Shown here in pieces: positions 62,766-64,000 of a stretch of 64,000 bases of DNA; the first letter of the stretch is position 1, and each line of letters opens with the position of its first letter. Location: positions 2,666,001 through 2,730,000 of the forward strand of contig NZ_OMPD01000014.1 of the NCBI RefSeq assembly GCF_900312745.1, read 5' to 3'. This DNA comes from Aquimarina sp. AU58 (lineage in GTDB: Bacteria; Bacteroidota; Bacteroidia; Flavobacteriales; Flavobacteriaceae). The notes under the pieces are model-generated. The model was given only the letters and a program-made list of their open reading frames with translations, did no database searches and was not told the DNA's origin. The position numbers and the translations under genes are program-made.

Positions 62766-64000
62766 TTATTTTTCTGGAGTATAATTTAGTTCGAATACCT
62801 CTAGATTAAAATAGGGTATTGCTGATAGTAAATGATCAAAAATATCTGCCATTATCTGTTCATAGTTTTTCCAAACTTTGTTATTACTAAAGGCATATAT
62901 TTCTAAAGGTGTTCCTTGTGCAGAAGGTGGTAATTGACGACTCATAATTGTCATTTCCTTATTGATAAACGGGTGGTTTTCTAGATATAACTCTACATAC
63001 ATTCTAAAAACACCCATGTTAGTCAGGTTTCTTCCATTCATCAATATACTTTTATCAATCTTAGATTGTTGATTGTAAGAGTCTATTTTTTGTTGAGTTG
63101 CAGTAAGATACCCTTCAATAAGTTCAATTTTTTTTAATTTATTGAGATCATCTTCAGATAAAAATGAAATACTCGATGTTTTGATTAACAATGCTCTTTT
63201 AATTCTTCTTCCACCAGAATTCATCATACCTCGCCAGTTTTTAAAGGACTGTGATGTAAGATAATATGTTGGGATTGTAGTGATCGTTTTATCAAAATTC
63301 TGGACTTTTACCGAAGATAGGTTAATCTCGATCACATCTCCATCGGCTCCATATTTTTGCATAGTGATCCAATCCCCAATTCTCACGGTGTCATTTACTG
63401 CTACTTGTATACTTGCAACAAATCCCAGAATAGTATCTTTAAAAATTAGAAGAATAACGGCAGACATAGCTCCAAGTGCCGTTAAGAATGTCCATATTGA
63501 TTTTCCTGTCATCGATGAGAATACCAGAATAGCTCCTATAAACCATACAAATATCATAAACACCTGTACATAACTGTCAATAGGTTTATCTTTAAAGGAG
63601 TCTAAAGATTTTAAAAAATCTCTAAACGTTCTAAGGATACTTCTTAAAATCCATATCGTTAATACAATAACCATAATGTTAAATAGGGTTTCCAGGTATT
63701 TTTCTGCTGTCGGAAAAGCAATAAATAACATAGGAACAATCCATATTGTTAGCGATAATGGTACTATATGTGCCAGGTAATCAAAGGTTTTATTTTTAAC
63801 CAAATAATCGTCGAAGGTATTTTTAGATTTTGAAGCATAGCTTTTAAAGATCGTTACAATAACTTTTTTCATTACAAAATCCAATACAAAAAGAACAACT
63901 ACCAGGATACATATCCCAATAAGAAGGTTTAAGTATTCTGCTGTATGTTCTGAAATACCTTTTGAAACCAAAAGGTTGTAGAAGTAACGGGTTAAATCTT
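62766..64000 (-). CDS. MscS-family mechanosensitive channel, 5' end outside window
   Basis: The frame is open to the last base of the window; the TTG at 63971 is internal, and codons upstream read DLTRYFYNLLVSKG. The protein has four or five membrane helices and a MscS pore and beta-domain (FLTALGAMSAVILLIFKDTILG, then VRIGDWITM and the YYLTSQSFKNWRGM segment). It matches the larger YbdG/MscM-type miniconductance subgroup. It gates at high membrane tension to release solutes. The C-terminus is complete. Confidence 0.85.
   Translation of the reverse strand, partial: DLTRYFYNLLVSKGISEHTAEYLNLLIGICILVVVLFVLDFVMKKVIVTIFKSYASKSKNTFDDYLVKNKTFDYLAHIVPLSLTIWIVPMLFIAFPTAEKYLETLFNIMVIVLTIWILRSILRTFRDFLKSLDSFKDKPIDSYVQVFMIFVWFIGAILVFSSMTGKSIWTFLTALGAMSAVILLIFKDTILGFVASIQVAVNDTVRIGDWITMQKYGADGDVIEINLSSVKVQNFDKTITTIPTYYLTSQSFKNWRGMMNSGGRRIKRALLIKTSSISFLSEDDLNKLKKIELIEGYLTATQQKIDSYNQQSKIDKSILMNGRNLTNMGVFRMYVELYLENHPFINKEMTIMSRQLPPSAQGTPLEIYAFSNNKVWKNYEQIMADIFDHLLSAIPYFNLEVFELNYTPEK

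Overview
The window is AT-rich chromosomal DNA from a member of the Bacteroidota, most likely a marine Flavobacteriaceae (Aquimarina-like is my inference, not shown). The evidence is two large secreted proteases with C-terminal type IX secretion (T9SS) sorting domains, several lipoproteins with short lipoboxes, promoters of the TTG-N19-TAnnTTTG kind (for example 8591-8619 and 20835-20864), almost no Shine-Dalgarno sequences, and families typical of the group (DUF2141, DUF6268, GIN-domain proteins, RecQ with HRDC and C-terminal HTH). I saw no rRNA, tRNA, CRISPR array, insertion sequence or prophage.

Layout. 1-12548 is a surface-polysaccharide region: a GNAT-like transferase cut by the window edge, a small ABM monooxygenase/AraC pair, an SGNH + MBOAT O-acylation pair (minus strand), a sugar aminotransferase and a CapD/PglF-type dehydratase, then a Wza-like export lipoprotein, a Wzc-like tyrosine autokinase and a convergent PHP-type tyrosine phosphatase. 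12716-15657 is a minus-strand ECF sigma, anti-sigma-like, beta-helix protein, GIN-domain operon. 15879-20809 holds housekeeping genes (lon, a solitary mreB, cmk). 21009-28867 holds a reprolysin-type T9SS protease, a BON-LysM protein, a truA-like/MOSC/mutarotase operon and a DUF2059-WG protein. 29144-33689 contains intact recQ and a decayed partial second copy flanking a lipoprotein gene.

33788-39211 is a minus-strand accessory block with a Crp/Fnr regulator, GNAT, methyltransferase, DUF2141, DUF6268 and NmrA-like genes. 39444-41119 is cysE-cysM. 41405-48498 is a nitric oxide reductase cluster: norC, norB, norQ, norD, a DUF438/hemerythrin-PAS protein, norE, a small membrane subunit and a CBS protein. 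48654-53337 has DUF2461, two SDR paralogues and a TetR regulator with two matching operators. 53632-62408 contains an M43 T9SS protease, an NlpC/P60 hydrolase, a thiolase, a cadherin-like/LRR lipoprotein and PgpH. The window ends in DUF3817 and MscS-family genes, the latter cut by the edge.

The most interesting signal is regulatory. Four promoters (DUF6268, DUF2141, norC, CBS) each carry a Crp/Fnr-like dyad whose centre lies exactly 29.5 bases upstream of the first base of a -7 box. Two of these dyads sit in a 20-base block with one mismatch, and one of those lies next to a Crp/Fnr gene. This suggests class II-type activation on Bacteroidota promoters and a small regulon linked to that regulator.
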